A program made the translations under genes and the position numbers. The notes below the pieces were generated by a model that was given only the letters and a program-made list of their open reading frames with translations, had not been told where the DNA came from and searched no databases. Below, one piece after another: positions 9,101 through 16,379 of a stretch of 64,000 nucleotides of DNA (its first letter is position 1; each line of letters begins with the position of its first letter). Origin of the DNA: Alloalcanivorax gelatiniphagus (GTDB taxonomy: Bacteria > Pseudomonadota > Gammaproteobacteria > Pseudomonadales > Alcanivoracaceae); assembly GCF_005938655.1 (NCBI RefSeq), contig NZ_VCQT01000027.1, positions 1 to 64,000 of the forward strand. Reading direction: 5' to 3'.

Positions 9101-9799
9101 GCTGAGCCGAAAGCCGAACAGCACGCCGAGCCCAAAGCGGAGCAGCAAGCCGAGTCGAAGCCCGAGTCGAAGCCCGAGTCCAGCGCCGAGCCGAAAGCCG
9201 AACCGAAAGCAGAGCCCCAAGCCGAGCCGAAGGCGGAAGCCAAGGCGGAGCAGCAAGCCGAGCAGCCGAAAGCGGAGCCCCGGGCCGAGGTGAAGACCGA
9301 AGCCCAGGCCGAGCCCAAGGTCGAGTCCGAGCCCAAGCCCGAGCCCCAGGCCGAAAAAGAGCCTGAAAAAGCCGAGGCCCCGGCCACGGACGACAAAGTG
9401 GCCGCCACGCCGACCGACGCGCCGGCGCGGACCCAGGCCGCTGCGGAAGCGGCACCGGTGGACGTGACGCCGGCGGACCGCAACCCGGCACCGGCGCCCT
9501 CCCCCGCCGCCGAGCCGGCGGCCCAACCGGCGGCGGACGAAGCGCCGAAACGGGCCGGCAACGACCCGCGTCAGCGCAGCCCGCAGGCGGCACCGGCACG
9601 TCCGGCGCCGGCCAAGCCCGCGGAGCCGGCTCCGGCACCGCAGGCACCGGCCGCCGAGGCTGCCCGCCCGTCGTTCCCGAAACCGGCTCCGGCGGAAATC
9701 CCCGCCGGCCGCGCCGGCAACGACCCGCGCCAGCGCCGCCGCGAGCAACAGGCAGCGCAAACGCCGAACCAGGGTGAAGACGCCAACCACGACGCCTGA
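6173..9799 (+). CDS. rne: Ribonuclease E
   Basis: Essential endoribonuclease for mRNA decay and rRNA/tRNA maturation and scaffold of the degradosome. The 1208-residue protein begins [20 protein letters not shown]. The S1 domain spans about 35-120, catalytic Asp303 (SIDINSS) and Asp346 (VVDFID) and zinc-link Cys404/Cys407 (CPRCDG) fall at exactly E. coli positions. An amphipathic helix near 575 ([13 protein letters not shown]) matches the membrane-targeting segment. The C-terminal half is disordered: an Arg/Gly/Asp/Gln-rich stretch (about 610-720) and an Ala/Glu/Lys/Pro array (about 930-1070). RAGNDPRQR occurs twice (1127 and 1180), a likely partner-binding motif. Single gene with its own leader and terminator. 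Confidence 0.98.
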   Translation: MKRMLINATHPEEIRVALVDGQRLYDLDIEHRTRVQKKANIYKGKITRIEPSLEAAFVDFGAERHGFLPLKEISRQYFQKDPKDIQGRINIKDVIREGQEVIIQVDKEERGNKGAALTTFISLAGRYLVLMPNNPRAGGISRRIEGEERQQLKEALGSLDIPDEMGVIVRTAGLGRSAEELQWDLNYLLKLWVSIAEASETRKAPFLIYQESNVIIRAIRDYLRKDIGEVLIDSQKVYDEAQAFVQQVMTDFQHKIKLYNDDTPLFSRYQIESQIETAFEREVKLPSGGSIVIDPTEALVSIDINSSRATKGADIEETALQTNLEAADEIARQLRLRDIGGLIVVDFIDMGPARNQRDVENRMREALEADRARIQLGRISRFGLLELSRQRLRPSLGETSSIVCPRCDGLGHIRDVKSLALSILRLIEEEVMKERTGEIQAQVPVAVGTFLLNEKRQVLREIEANHKVRVLVIPNPHLETPHFEVERIRDDQTKDLVSHELELVEGHQDPAVQSAQDTEIKTQEPVVKLVAPDTAPPPPKPQAEKPEPAKPEAAAKPAKPAKAAPAPTVRPTNFMARFFTWLAVLFNGTPEEQEARAKRRDQQNAKRQSERDDKRGGRNGQRDDKRRGGQNRAKGGNQRGDNRNGQRNDKRGDQRGDQRGDQRDDQRRNAKDDANGGGNGGDNNGGRGRGRNRRGGRGGRGGQGGNANGEGQRDNSQRDGNNQRDAGQRDGGQHDNKPAEQKADKADNRNGKPRTQDKPQEKAEDKGPRKDDGPKAQRRTDSRDERPLRERQRPGKQDDAAASADDNRPRPEAGQADAEPREDTAGQPPRMTSEDNTPGRDQERGDSRPPRAKLVPAEEGAESSPADNAGERSERAERAPRGQAATEQADGEQRARETQVVETGVPEVKPEQTGTSATEQPPAAAPEAPVKAARDEANEQADAKPAKPEPAAQTDAQPAPQAQAAQPKAEPSVQAKAEPKAEQHAEPKAEQQAESKPESKPESSAEPKAEPKAEPQAEPKAEAKAEQQAEQPKAEPRAEVKTEAQAEPKVESEPKPEPQAEKEPEKAEAPATDDKVAATPTDAPARTQAAAEAAPVDVTPADRNPAPAPSPAAEPAAQPAADEAPKRAGNDPRQRSPQAAPARPAPAKPAEPAPAPQAPAAEAARPSFPKPAPAEIPAGRAGNDPRQRRREQQAAQTPNQGEDANHDA

Positions 9800-9810
9800 T
9801 CCCATCGGCC

Positions 9811-9846
9811 CATAAAAAAACCGCCCTTCGGGGCGGTTTTTTTATG
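9811..9846. terminator. Bidirectional Rho-independent terminator after rne
   Basis: AAAAAAACCGCCC (9814-9826), loop TTCG, then GGGCGGTTTTTTT (9831-9843). The A and T runs make it functional in both directions, ending rne and any transcript running in from murB. Confidence 0.95.
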
Positions 9847-9891
9847 GTTCATCGCGCTTTGGCGGTGGCGGGCTCTATCCGGGACGCGGAT

Positions 9892-9986
9892 CTGTGTGGG
9901 GGCCTTCCGGGAACGCCGCGAGTACGTCCCTGTAGGCTCCCTGTCAAACGTCCTGTTTGACAGGGTCCCGGAAGGCCCCCACACAG
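9892..9986. repeat. Composite inverted-repeat element A
   Basis: A perfect 21-bp inverted repeat (9892-9912 and 9966-9986, CTGTGTGGGGGCCTTCCGGG plus A) encloses an 11-bp stem-loop (CCCTGTCAAAC / GTTTGACAGGG, 9939-9965). The inner part (9929-9974) is homologous, in reverse orientation, to 10112-10157 of element B. No gene is evident between the rne terminator and murB (9847-10293). Confidence 0.85.
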
Positions 9987-10091
9987 CTCCGCTTCGAGGT
10001 AGCGGAACCGTTCCGGGTAAGAACAACGATGAACCAGGGTGAGTGGTGGTGGCGGCTCCGTAGAGCCACTGGCGCCGAGGATCACTGCTAA

Positions 10092-10283
10092 GCGGCTCAG
10101 GTCGTGACGCCCTTCCGGGACCCTTGAGAACAGGACGTTCGAAAGGGAGCCTACAGGGGTGAGGCAAGCGTGTTGCGAAGCACTGCTTCGCGCGCCGCCG
10201 AACGCCGCCCATCTGTGATGGGTGGCCGGGCCCGCTTGCGGGTACTTGCGGCGTTCCCGGAAGGGCGTCACGACCTGAGCCGC
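10092..10283. repeat. Composite inverted-repeat element B
   Basis: A perfect 29-bp inverted repeat (10092-10120 and 10255-10283, containing GACGCCCTTCCGGGA) brackets 134 bp. That interior includes the hairpin GCGAAGCA/TGCTTCGC (10175-10191) and a reverse-oriented relative of element A (CTGTAGGCTCCCT, AACGTCCTGTT, AGGGTCCCGGAAGG read on the minus strand). It ends 10 bp from the murB stop codon. Confidence 0.85.
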
Positions 10284-10293
10284 GCCCCAACCC

Positions 10294-11301
10294 TCAAGGT
10301 AATGGAATCGGTTCCTGCTCCAGGGTGACCGCGAAGCGCTCACGCACATCGGCGCGCACCGCCTCCGCCAGGGCCCGCACATCGGCGGCGCGGGCGCCGC
10401 CGTGGTTGACCAGTACCAGGGCCTGCTCCCGATGCATGCCCACCGGGCCCAGCCGGCGGCCCTTCCAACCGGCCCGTTCGATCAGCCAGCCGGCGGCCAG
10501 CTTCATGCCGTCCCGGTGGGCGAAAGCCACCAGCTCCGGCTCGGCCTGTTTCAGCTGCTGATAATGGGCCACGGACACCACCGGATTCTTGAAGAAGCTG
10601 CCCGCGTTGGGCAGCACCGCCGGGTCAGGCAGCTTGCTTTGCCGCAGCTCGATCACCGCCGCCCGCACCGCCGCCGGGTCCAGGCTGGCCGGGTCGGCGT
10701 CGGCGAAGCGCGCCGCCAGGCCGCCGTAGTCCACCCGGCAGGCCCCGTGACGCCGCAGGCGCAGGGTGATGGCGGTGATGATGAACTCGCCCCGCCGGCG
10801 GCTTTTGAACAGGCTGTCCCGGTAATCGAACTCGCACTCGGCGGCGCTGAACCGCACCACCGCGCCGTCCGCCACCGACACCGCTTCCACGCTGTCCAGC
10901 ACGTCCGCCAGCTCAACCCCGTAGGCGCCGATGTTCTGGAACGGGGCGGCGCCGGCGGTGCCGGGAATCAGGGACAGGTTTTCCAGGCCCCGCCAGCCCC
11001 GCGCCACGGTGTCCGCCACCAGCCGGTCCCAGACCACGCCGGCGCCGGCGGTAACCCAGGCCTGGTCGCCGTCCACTTGATAATCGAGATGATCCAGCGC
11101 CGGGATCAGGGTCAGGCCGGGCAGCTCGCCATCCAGCACAAGATTGCTGCCCTGCCCCAGCACGTACAGGGGCTCATCCGCGCGCCGCCGCGCCAGCAGA
11201 TCGGCCAGCGCCGCCGCGCTGGCTGGGCGCGCCAGCCGCTCGGCGCGGGCCGGCAGCGCCAGGGTATTGGCGCCGGACAGATCCGCGTCGCGCTCGATCA
11301 C
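10294..11301 (-). CDS. murB: UDP-N-acetylenolpyruvoylglucosamine reductase MurB
   Basis: FAD enzyme that reduces UDP-GlcNAc-enolpyruvate to UDP-MurNAc in peptidoglycan precursor synthesis. Recognised by GQGSNLVL (FAD-binding region), PFQNIGAYG, YRDSLFK, the NAGSFFKNP active-site serine motif and a C-terminal LEQE. Length (335 aa) and layout fit the type I E. coli enzyme. I choose the GTG at 11301, which overlaps the preceding stop as GTGA, the pattern of this operon; an ATG at 11328 is possible but would overlap by 31 bp. Last gene of the comEC-to-murB operon. Confidence 0.95.
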   Translation of the reverse strand: MIERDADLSGANTLALPARAERLARPASAAALADLLARRRADEPLYVLGQGSNLVLDGELPGLTLIPALDHLDYQVDGDQAWVTAGAGVVWDRLVADTVARGWRGLENLSLIPGTAGAAPFQNIGAYGVELADVLDSVEAVSVADGAVVRFSAAECEFDYRDSLFKSRRRGEFIITAITLRLRRHGACRVDYGGLAARFADADPASLDPAAVRAAVIELRQSKLPDPAVLPNAGSFFKNPVVSVAHYQQLKQAEPELVAFAHRDGMKLAAGWLIERAGWKGRRLGPVGMHREQALVLVNHGGARAADVRALAEAVRADVRERFAVTLEQEPIPLP

Positions 11302-11780
11302 AGACGCTCCCGCAGGCGCTCCAGCCACAGGTCGCTGGCCCGCTCCACCAGGTCCAGCACCCGGTCGAAGCCGTCGTCGCCGCCGTAGTAGGGGTCCGGC
11401 ACTTCATGGGGGCCGTCGTCGCCGAGCACGTCCAGAAAACGGACCAGCAGAGCGTCATCGTCCTCGGGACGCAGAGCTTGCAGGTCGGCCAGGTTGTTGT
11501 CGTCCATGGCCAGCACCAGATCGAAACGGCGGAAGTCCTCGGCGCTCACCTGGCGGGCGCGCAGCGCCTCCAGCTGATAGCCCCGTTGGGCGGCGGCGGC
11601 GCTGGCGCGCCGGTCCGGGGCCTTGCCGATGTGCCAGTCGCCGGTACCGGCGCTGTCGATATGGATACGGTCCGCCAGGCCGGCGTCGGCCACCCGCCGG
11701 CGGAACACCGCCTCGGCGGTGGGCGACCGGCAGATATTGCCAAGGCACACGAACAGCACGGAAACGGAAGGGGTGGTCAT
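11298..11780 (-). CDS. Low-molecular-weight protein-tyrosine phosphatase
   Basis: Cytosolic LMW-PTP. The 160 residues show the CX5R loop as CLGNICRS (Cys12, Arg18) at the N-terminus and the general-acid DPYYGG (Asp129) near the C-terminus. In pseudomonads the orthologue occupies the same place between kdsB and murB; many family members act on bacterial tyrosine kinases controlling polysaccharide export, but no such kinase is in this window, so the substrate is open. Start and stop codons overlap both neighbours by four bases. Confidence 0.93.
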   Translation of the reverse strand: MTTPSVSVLFVCLGNICRSPTAEAVFRRRVADAGLADRIHIDSAGTGDWHIGKAPDRRASAAAAQRGYQLEALRARQVSAEDFRRFDLVLAMDDNNLADLQALRPEDDDALLVRFLDVLGDDGPHEVPDPYYGGDDGFDRVLDLVERASDLWLERLRERL

Positions 11781-12550
11781 GATCGGTCAGCCTCTGCCAG
11801 ATAGCGGCGCATGCGCGCCAGGTCGGCCTCGGTGTCGACGCCGCCGGGCACCGGTTCCCGGGCCGGCGCCACATGCACCGGGGCGCCATTGGCCAGGGCC
11901 CGCAGCTGCTCCAGGGATTCCAGCTGCTCCAGGGGCGCCGGCGGCCAGCTCACGAAGCGGTGCAGAAAGCCCACCCGGTAGGCGTAGATGCCGATATGCC
12001 GCCACCAGCGGCCGCCGCTCAGATCCAGGTCGGCACCGGTGCCGTCGGCAAAACCGTCCCGGTGCCAGGGAATCGGCGCCCGGGAGAAATACAGGGCGCG
12101 GCCGTTGACGTCGAACACCACCTTGCAGACGTTTGGGTTGAACAGGTCCTCGGCGCTGTCGATGGGCTCGCACAGGGTGGCCATCTGGCAATCCGGATGG
12201 CGTGCCAGATTCTCCGCCACCTGGTCGATCACCGCCGGCGGAATCAGCGGCTCGTCGCCCTGCACATTGACCACGATGTCGTCGTCCGCCAGGCCCAGTT
12301 TGCTGGCCACTTCCTGCAACCGGTCGGTGCCGGAGGGGTGGTCGGCGCGGGTCATCACCACCTGGGCGGCGTCGCCCACGGCGTCGCGCACCCGTTCGTC
12401 GTCGGTGGCCACCAGCGCACGCAGGGCACCGCTGCGCGCGCAGCGCTCCACCACCCGCGTCACCATCGGCTTGCCGGCCAGATCCGCCAGCGGTTTGCCG
12501 GGCAGCCGCGAGGAAGCGTAGCGGGCCGGCACGATCACATAAAAACTCAT
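11777..12550 (-). CDS. kdsB: CMP-KDO synthetase (3-deoxy-manno-octulosonate cytidylyltransferase)
   Basis: Activates KDO with CTP for addition to lipid A. The 257 residues begin [20 protein letters not shown], the nucleotide-binding signature, followed by [17 protein letters not shown] and GIYAYR. ATG at 12550 overlaps the lpxK stop (ATGA). A longer upstream frame is only the end of lpxK in another frame. In Pseudomonas a small Trm112-like gene lies between lpxK and kdsB; it is absent here. Confidence 0.97.
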   Translation of the reverse strand: MSFYVIVPARYASSRLPGKPLADLAGKPMVTRVVERCARSGALRALVATDDERVRDAVGDAAQVVMTRADHPSGTDRLQEVASKLGLADDDIVVNVQGDEPLIPPAVIDQVAENLARHPDCQMATLCEPIDSAEDLFNPNVCKVVFDVNGRALYFSRAPIPWHRDGFADGTGADLDLSGGRWWRHIGIYAYRVGFLHRFVSWPPAPLEQLESLEQLRALANGAPVHVAPAREPVPGGVDTEADLARMRRYLAEADRS

Positions 12551-13554
12551 AGCTGTTCCTGCTCTGTTCTCGACCGGTCGCCCAGCGCCCGGTCGAGCAT
12601 GGCGTCCAGGGTGCCCGGCGGCAGCTCCGCCACCACCGGCAGCGTCCACAGGCGCGGGTCGTTGAAACCCCGGCATTTTACCGCGTCCTTCTCGGTCATG
12701 ATCACCGGCAGGCCGTCGCCGAAGGCCAGGTCCGCCGGGCGGAAGGCGTGGTGGTCGGCGAACGGATGGGCAATCACCGCCAGCCCCAGCGCCTCCAGGG
12801 TACGGAAAAAACGGCCCGGGTGGCCGATGCCGGCGACCCCGTGCACACGCGGAAAACGGGCCAGGAAGTCGGCCGCGTCCAGGCTCTCCCCGTCTTGCAG
12901 CCGCAACGGCTGGCCCGGCACCAGGGTCATGGTGCTGGCGCCGGGCCAGCCGCCGCCATTGGCGATCACGAAATCCACCGCCGCCAGCCGCGCCGGCGGC
13001 TCGCGCAGGGGGCCGGCGGGCAGGCAGCGGCCATTGCCCAGCCCCCGGTCGCCGTCGATCACCACCACCTCGGCGCTGCGCGGCAACGCATAGTGCTGCA
13101 AGCCGTCGTCGCTGATCACCAGGTCGGCGCCATGGCGGCGCACCGCTTCGTCCAGGGCCCGATCCCGGCGCGGGTCCAGCACCACCGTCACGCCGGCCCG
13201 TTGGGCGATCAGCAGGGGTTCGTCGCCGGCCCGGGAGGGATGGTCCCCGGCCTGCACGGTAATCGGGTAGTCGCCGGCGGCACCGCCGTAGCCCCGGGAG
13301 ATCACCACCACGGTCAGGCCGCGCTGCCGGGCCCGCCGCGCCAGGGCGATCACCAGCGGCGTTTTACCGGTGCCGCCCACGGTGACGTTGCCCACCACCA
13401 GCACCGGCACCGGCGGCACCGGCGCCTGCTCGCGGAAGCGTTGCAGCCGGCGGCGCGCCACCCGCCCCACCAGCCAGCCCAGGGGCCGCAGCGGCGCCAG
13501 CCAGGCACTGCCCTGGTACCAGCCCCGTTCTATGCGGCGCGCCCAATCAGCCAT
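12547..13554 (-). CDS. lpxK: Tetraacyldisaccharide 4'-kinase LpxK
   Basis: Inner-membrane-associated kinase that phosphorylates the 4' position of the lipid A disaccharide. The 335 residues include the P-loop [13 protein letters not shown] (about 54-66), SRGYGG, DDGLQH and the C-terminal TEKDAVK motif. It overlaps the msbA stop by 8 bp and kdsB by 4 bp. With msbA, kdsB and murB it makes an envelope-building operon. Confidence 0.97.
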   Translation of the reverse strand: MADWARRIERGWYQGSAWLAPLRPLGWLVGRVARRRLQRFREQAPVPPVPVLVVGNVTVGGTGKTPLVIALARRARQRGLTVVVISRGYGGAAGDYPITVQAGDHPSRAGDEPLLIAQRAGVTVVLDPRRDRALDEAVRRHGADLVISDDGLQHYALPRSAEVVVIDGDRGLGNGRCLPAGPLREPPARLAAVDFVIANGGGWPGASTMTLVPGQPLRLQDGESLDAADFLARFPRVHGVAGIGHPGRFFRTLEALGLAVIAHPFADHHAFRPADLAFGDGLPVIMTEKDAVKCRGFNDPRLWTLPVVAELPPGTLDAMLDRALGDRSRTEQEQL

Positions 13555-15298
13555 GGTTGTCGTCGGCGAAGTCCATTTTGTAGAGCTGGGTATAGAGGCC
13601 GTTGCGGTCCAGCAGCTCCTGATGGGAGCCCTGTTCGATCAGGCGGCCCTGGTCGAGCACCAGAATACGGTCGGCCTTCTCGATGGTGGACAGGCGGTGG
13701 GCGATCACCAGGGTGGTGCGCCCGGCCATCAGCCGTTCCAGGGCCTGCTGGATATGATGCTCGGACTCGGTGTCCAGAGCACTGGTGGCCTCGTCCAGAA
13801 TCAGGATCGGCGCGTCCTTGAGCAGTGCCCTGGCGATGGCCAGGCGCTGGCGCTGACCGCCGGACAGCTGGGCGCCGTCCTGCCCTACTTCGGTGTCCAG
13901 ACCATGGTCCAGCCCCTGGATGAAGTCCCAGGCGTAGGCATTGCGCGCCGCCTGTTCGATGGCGCTGTCATCGGCGCCGCGCATCTCGCCGTAGGCGATG
14001 TTGTTGCGCACCGTATCGTTGAACAGCACCACCTTCTGGCTGACCATGGCGATCTGCCGGCGCAGCGCCGCCAGTTGATAGTCCGGCAGCGGCACGCCGT
14101 CGAGCAGCACCTGGCCGGAGTCCGGGTCGAAGAAGCGCGGCAGCATCGCCGAGATGGTGCTCTTGCCGGCGCCGGACCGGCCCACCAGGGCGATGGTCTC
14201 GCCGCTGTTCACCGAGAACGACAGGTTGTTGAGCACCGGATGGGCCGGGTCATAGCCGAAGGTCACATCGCGGAACTCGATGTCGCCGTTGGTGCGCGGC
14301 AGGTCCTGGCCGCCCAGATCCGGCTCCGGCGGCCGGTCCATCAGTTCGAACAGGGACGAGGCACCGGTGACGCCGCGCTGGATTTTCACGTTCACGTCGG
14401 TGAGCTGCTTGAGCGGCTTTTGCACCATGCCGGCGGCGGCGATGTAGGACAGGAAGCCGCCCACGGTGAGCGCCTCGCCCATCAGTGTGATGTACAGATA
14501 GGTGACCACGCCGATGGCGGCGGCCACGAACAGCTGCACGATCACCGTGGACGCGATCTTGCTGGCGTTGAGCTTGGTGTTCTGCCGCGAGAAGCGCCGG
14601 CTCACCGAATGGAAACGGTCCGCTTCCAGCTTCTGGCCACCGAAAATCTTCACCGCCTGGTTGCCTTCGATGGCCTCGCCCAGGAACTGGGTGATGTTGC
14701 CCATGGACGATTGGATGCGCCGGCTGATGTGGCGAAAGCGCTTGCTGGTCAGTCGCACCACGGTGGCCACCAGGGGCGCCATCACCAGCAGGATCAGGGT
14801 CAGCTTCCAGTTCTGGTAGAGCAGGAAAGCGATCAGCCCGATCACCGTGAGGCCCTCGCGCAGCAGCACGATAATGGCGTCGGTGCCGGCGCTGGTGACC
14901 TGCTGGGCGTCGAAGATGATCTTCGACATGATGCGCCCGGAAGCGTTGTTGTTGTACTCCGACTGGGGCAGCCGCAGCACATGGCCGAACACATCATTGC
15001 GCAGCCGGTAGACGATTTCCTGGGCCACCCAGGTCATCGAATAACTGCCCATGAACTGGCCGAGCCCCTGGGCCAGGGCGATAAAGAACGGCGCGATGGA
15101 AACCACCAACACCCGGTGCGGCTCCGGATTGACCACGGTCTCGCCGAGGTAACCGGCCAATTGGGCGGCACCGGCCTGGGTGGCGGCGTAGATGGCGTAA
15201 CCGATGAAACTGGCGAACAGAATCAGCCAGTGGGGTTTGACGTAAGTAAGCAGTCGTTTGTAGGTCTGCCAGGCATCATCCGGGAGAGATTGGCTCAT
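13547..15298 (-). CDS. msbA: Lipid A export ATP-binding/permease MsbA
   Basis: Homodimeric ABC exporter that flips lipid A-core across the inner membrane. The 583 residues have an N-terminal six-helix domain (about 20-310) and a nucleotide-binding domain with Walker A GRSGAGKST (373-381), LSGGQRQR (about 483) and DEATSALD. Placement directly before lpxK supports MsbA rather than another exporter, although in pseudomonad-type clusters exbD usually abuts lpxK directly. Overlaps exbD by ATGA and lpxK by 8 bp. Confidence 0.94.
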   Translation of the reverse strand: MSQSLPDDAWQTYKRLLTYVKPHWLILFASFIGYAIYAATQAGAAQLAGYLGETVVNPEPHRVLVVSIAPFFIALAQGLGQFMGSYSMTWVAQEIVYRLRNDVFGHVLRLPQSEYNNNASGRIMSKIIFDAQQVTSAGTDAIIVLLREGLTVIGLIAFLLYQNWKLTLILLVMAPLVATVVRLTSKRFRHISRRIQSSMGNITQFLGEAIEGNQAVKIFGGQKLEADRFHSVSRRFSRQNTKLNASKIASTVIVQLFVAAAIGVVTYLYITLMGEALTVGGFLSYIAAAGMVQKPLKQLTDVNVKIQRGVTGASSLFELMDRPPEPDLGGQDLPRTNGDIEFRDVTFGYDPAHPVLNNLSFSVNSGETIALVGRSGAGKSTISAMLPRFFDPDSGQVLLDGVPLPDYQLAALRRQIAMVSQKVVLFNDTVRNNIAYGEMRGADDSAIEQAARNAYAWDFIQGLDHGLDTEVGQDGAQLSGGQRQRLAIARALLKDAPILILDEATSALDTESEHHIQQALERLMAGRTTLVIAHRLSTIEKADRILVLDQGRLIEQGSHQELLDRNGLYTQLYKMDFADDNHG

Positions 15299-15720
15299 TG
15301 CGCCTCATCGTCGGCTTCGCGAGTGGTGAGCGACAGCTTATCAAAGCCGAGCTGTCCGGCCACGTCCATCACCCGCACCACTGCCTGATAGCTGGCGGCG
15401 GCGTCGGCGGTGATGATCATCGGCCGGGTGGTTTTGTCCTGCCCCAGGCGCAGCAGCGCCGAACGCAGGCCCTGTTCGGTGTTGTCGGTCAGTTTCTCGC
15501 CATTGATCAGATACTCACCCAGCGGCGACACCAGCACCTCGACCGCCTCCGGAAGCGCTTCCGGCGGCGTGCCCTGGGCTTCCGGCAGGGTCAGTGCCAG
15601 CTGGGTTTCGCGGGTGAAGGTGGTGGACACCATAAAGAAAATCAACAGCAGAAACACCACATCGATCAGCGGCGTCAGGTTGACCTCCGCCTGCTCCTGG
15701 CGCGGCCGGGGGAATTTCAC
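15295..15720 (-). CDS. exbD: ExbD/TolR-family biopolymer transport protein
   Basis: Partner of ExbB in a proton-driven motor. The 141 residues have one transmembrane helix at about 15-37 (NLTPLIDVVFLLLIFFMVST) with the protonatable Asp20, then a periplasmic domain. It overlaps exbB and msbA by four bases each. No tonB lies nearby, so it could serve TonB, a Tol-like system or an undetermined envelope process; this exbBD pair beside comEC is common in pseudomonads. Confidence 0.9.
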   Translation of the reverse strand: MKFPRPRQEQAEVNLTPLIDVVFLLLIFFMVSTTFTRETQLALTLPEAQGTPPEALPEAVEVLVSPLGEYLINGEKLTDNTEQGLRSALLRLGQDKTTRPMIITADAAASYQAVVRVMDVAGQLGFDKLSLTTREADDEAQ

Positions 15721-16358
15721 GACGCCGCCCCGGTGCCCTGGCCGGGAGTGGCCTCCCGGTCGCCGTGCACCAGATCCACCAGGTGCACCGCGGCGCGTTC
15801 CATGCTGACGGTGATTTCCTCCACCCGGCGCAAAAAGAAGCGGTGGAAGTAAATCGCCGGAATCGCCACCACCAGACCGGCGGCGGTGGTCAGCAGCGCC
15901 TGGGAAATGCCGCCGGCCAGTTGCGCGGCGTCACCGGTGCCGTGAATCATGATCGCGGCGAACACGTCGATCATGCCGATCACCGTACCCAACAAGCCCA
16001 GCAGCGGCGCGATGGCGGCGATGGAGCCCAGGGTGGAGAGGTATTTTTCCAGGTCATGGACCACCCCGGCGGCCTCTTCCTGGATGCTTTCCTTCATGAT
16101 TTCGCGGCCATGGCGGGCATTGGCCAGGCCGGTGGCGAGAATGCGCCCCAGCGGCGACTGTTCACGCAGGGCGGCCAGCCGCTGGGCGTTGAGCTGGCCC
16201 TTCTGCAGCCACACCCGCACCTGGGCCAGGGTATCCGCCGGCGCCAGCTTGCCCGGACGCAGGGTCCAGAACCGTTCCACCACGATGGCCAGGGCCACCA
16301 CCGAACCGATCAGGATCGGGAGCATCATCCAGCCCCCGGACTGCACTAGATCCTGCAC
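15717..16358 (-). CDS. exbB: MotA/TolQ/ExbB-family proton channel
   Basis: Stator-like proton channel of 213 residues with an N-terminal transmembrane segment (about 9-28), and two C-terminal helices containing LGLLGTVIGMIDVF and ISQALLTTAAGLVVAIPA, the regions that build the channel. Pairs with the following exbD by ATGA overlap. It starts 21 bp after comEC. Confidence 0.92.
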   Translation of the reverse strand: MQDLVQSGGWMMLPILIGSVVALAIVVERFWTLRPGKLAPADTLAQVRVWLQKGQLNAQRLAALREQSPLGRILATGLANARHGREIMKESIQEEAAGVVHDLEKYLSTLGSIAAIAPLLGLLGTVIGMIDVFAAIMIHGTGDAAQLAGGISQALLTTAAGLVVAIPAIYFHRFFLRRVEEITVSMERAAVHLVDLVHGDREATPGQGTGAAS

Positions 16359-16379
16359 GTAAAGATCCCCTTTCCACGT

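Noticed and set aside
6050-9805. A 1251-codon open frame antisense to rne
   Set aside because: It mirrors the Ala/Glu/Lys/Pro and RG repeats of RNase E in high-GC DNA, has low-complexity Leu/Gly/Arg content and no recognisable domain; rne is certain by exact catalytic positions.
9849-10382. Short open frames running through the repeats between rne and murB
   Set aside because: They read inverted-repeat DNA and have no homology-like features; the region is better explained as repeat elements.
11301-11328. ATG at 11328 as the murB start
   Set aside because: It would overlap the phosphatase gene by 31 bp; the GTG at 11301 gives the GTGA overlap typical of this operon and a normal length.
13370-15388. 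A 672-codon frame antisense to msbA and lpxK
   Set aside because: Gln/His/Gly-rich shadow product; both real genes on the minus strand show all family motifs and overlapping starts and stops.
15295-16358. Assigning the exbBD pair as TolQR
   Set aside because: No tolA, tolB or pal nearby and the position next to comEC matches the ExbBD-like pair of pseudomonads; left as ExbB/ExbD family.
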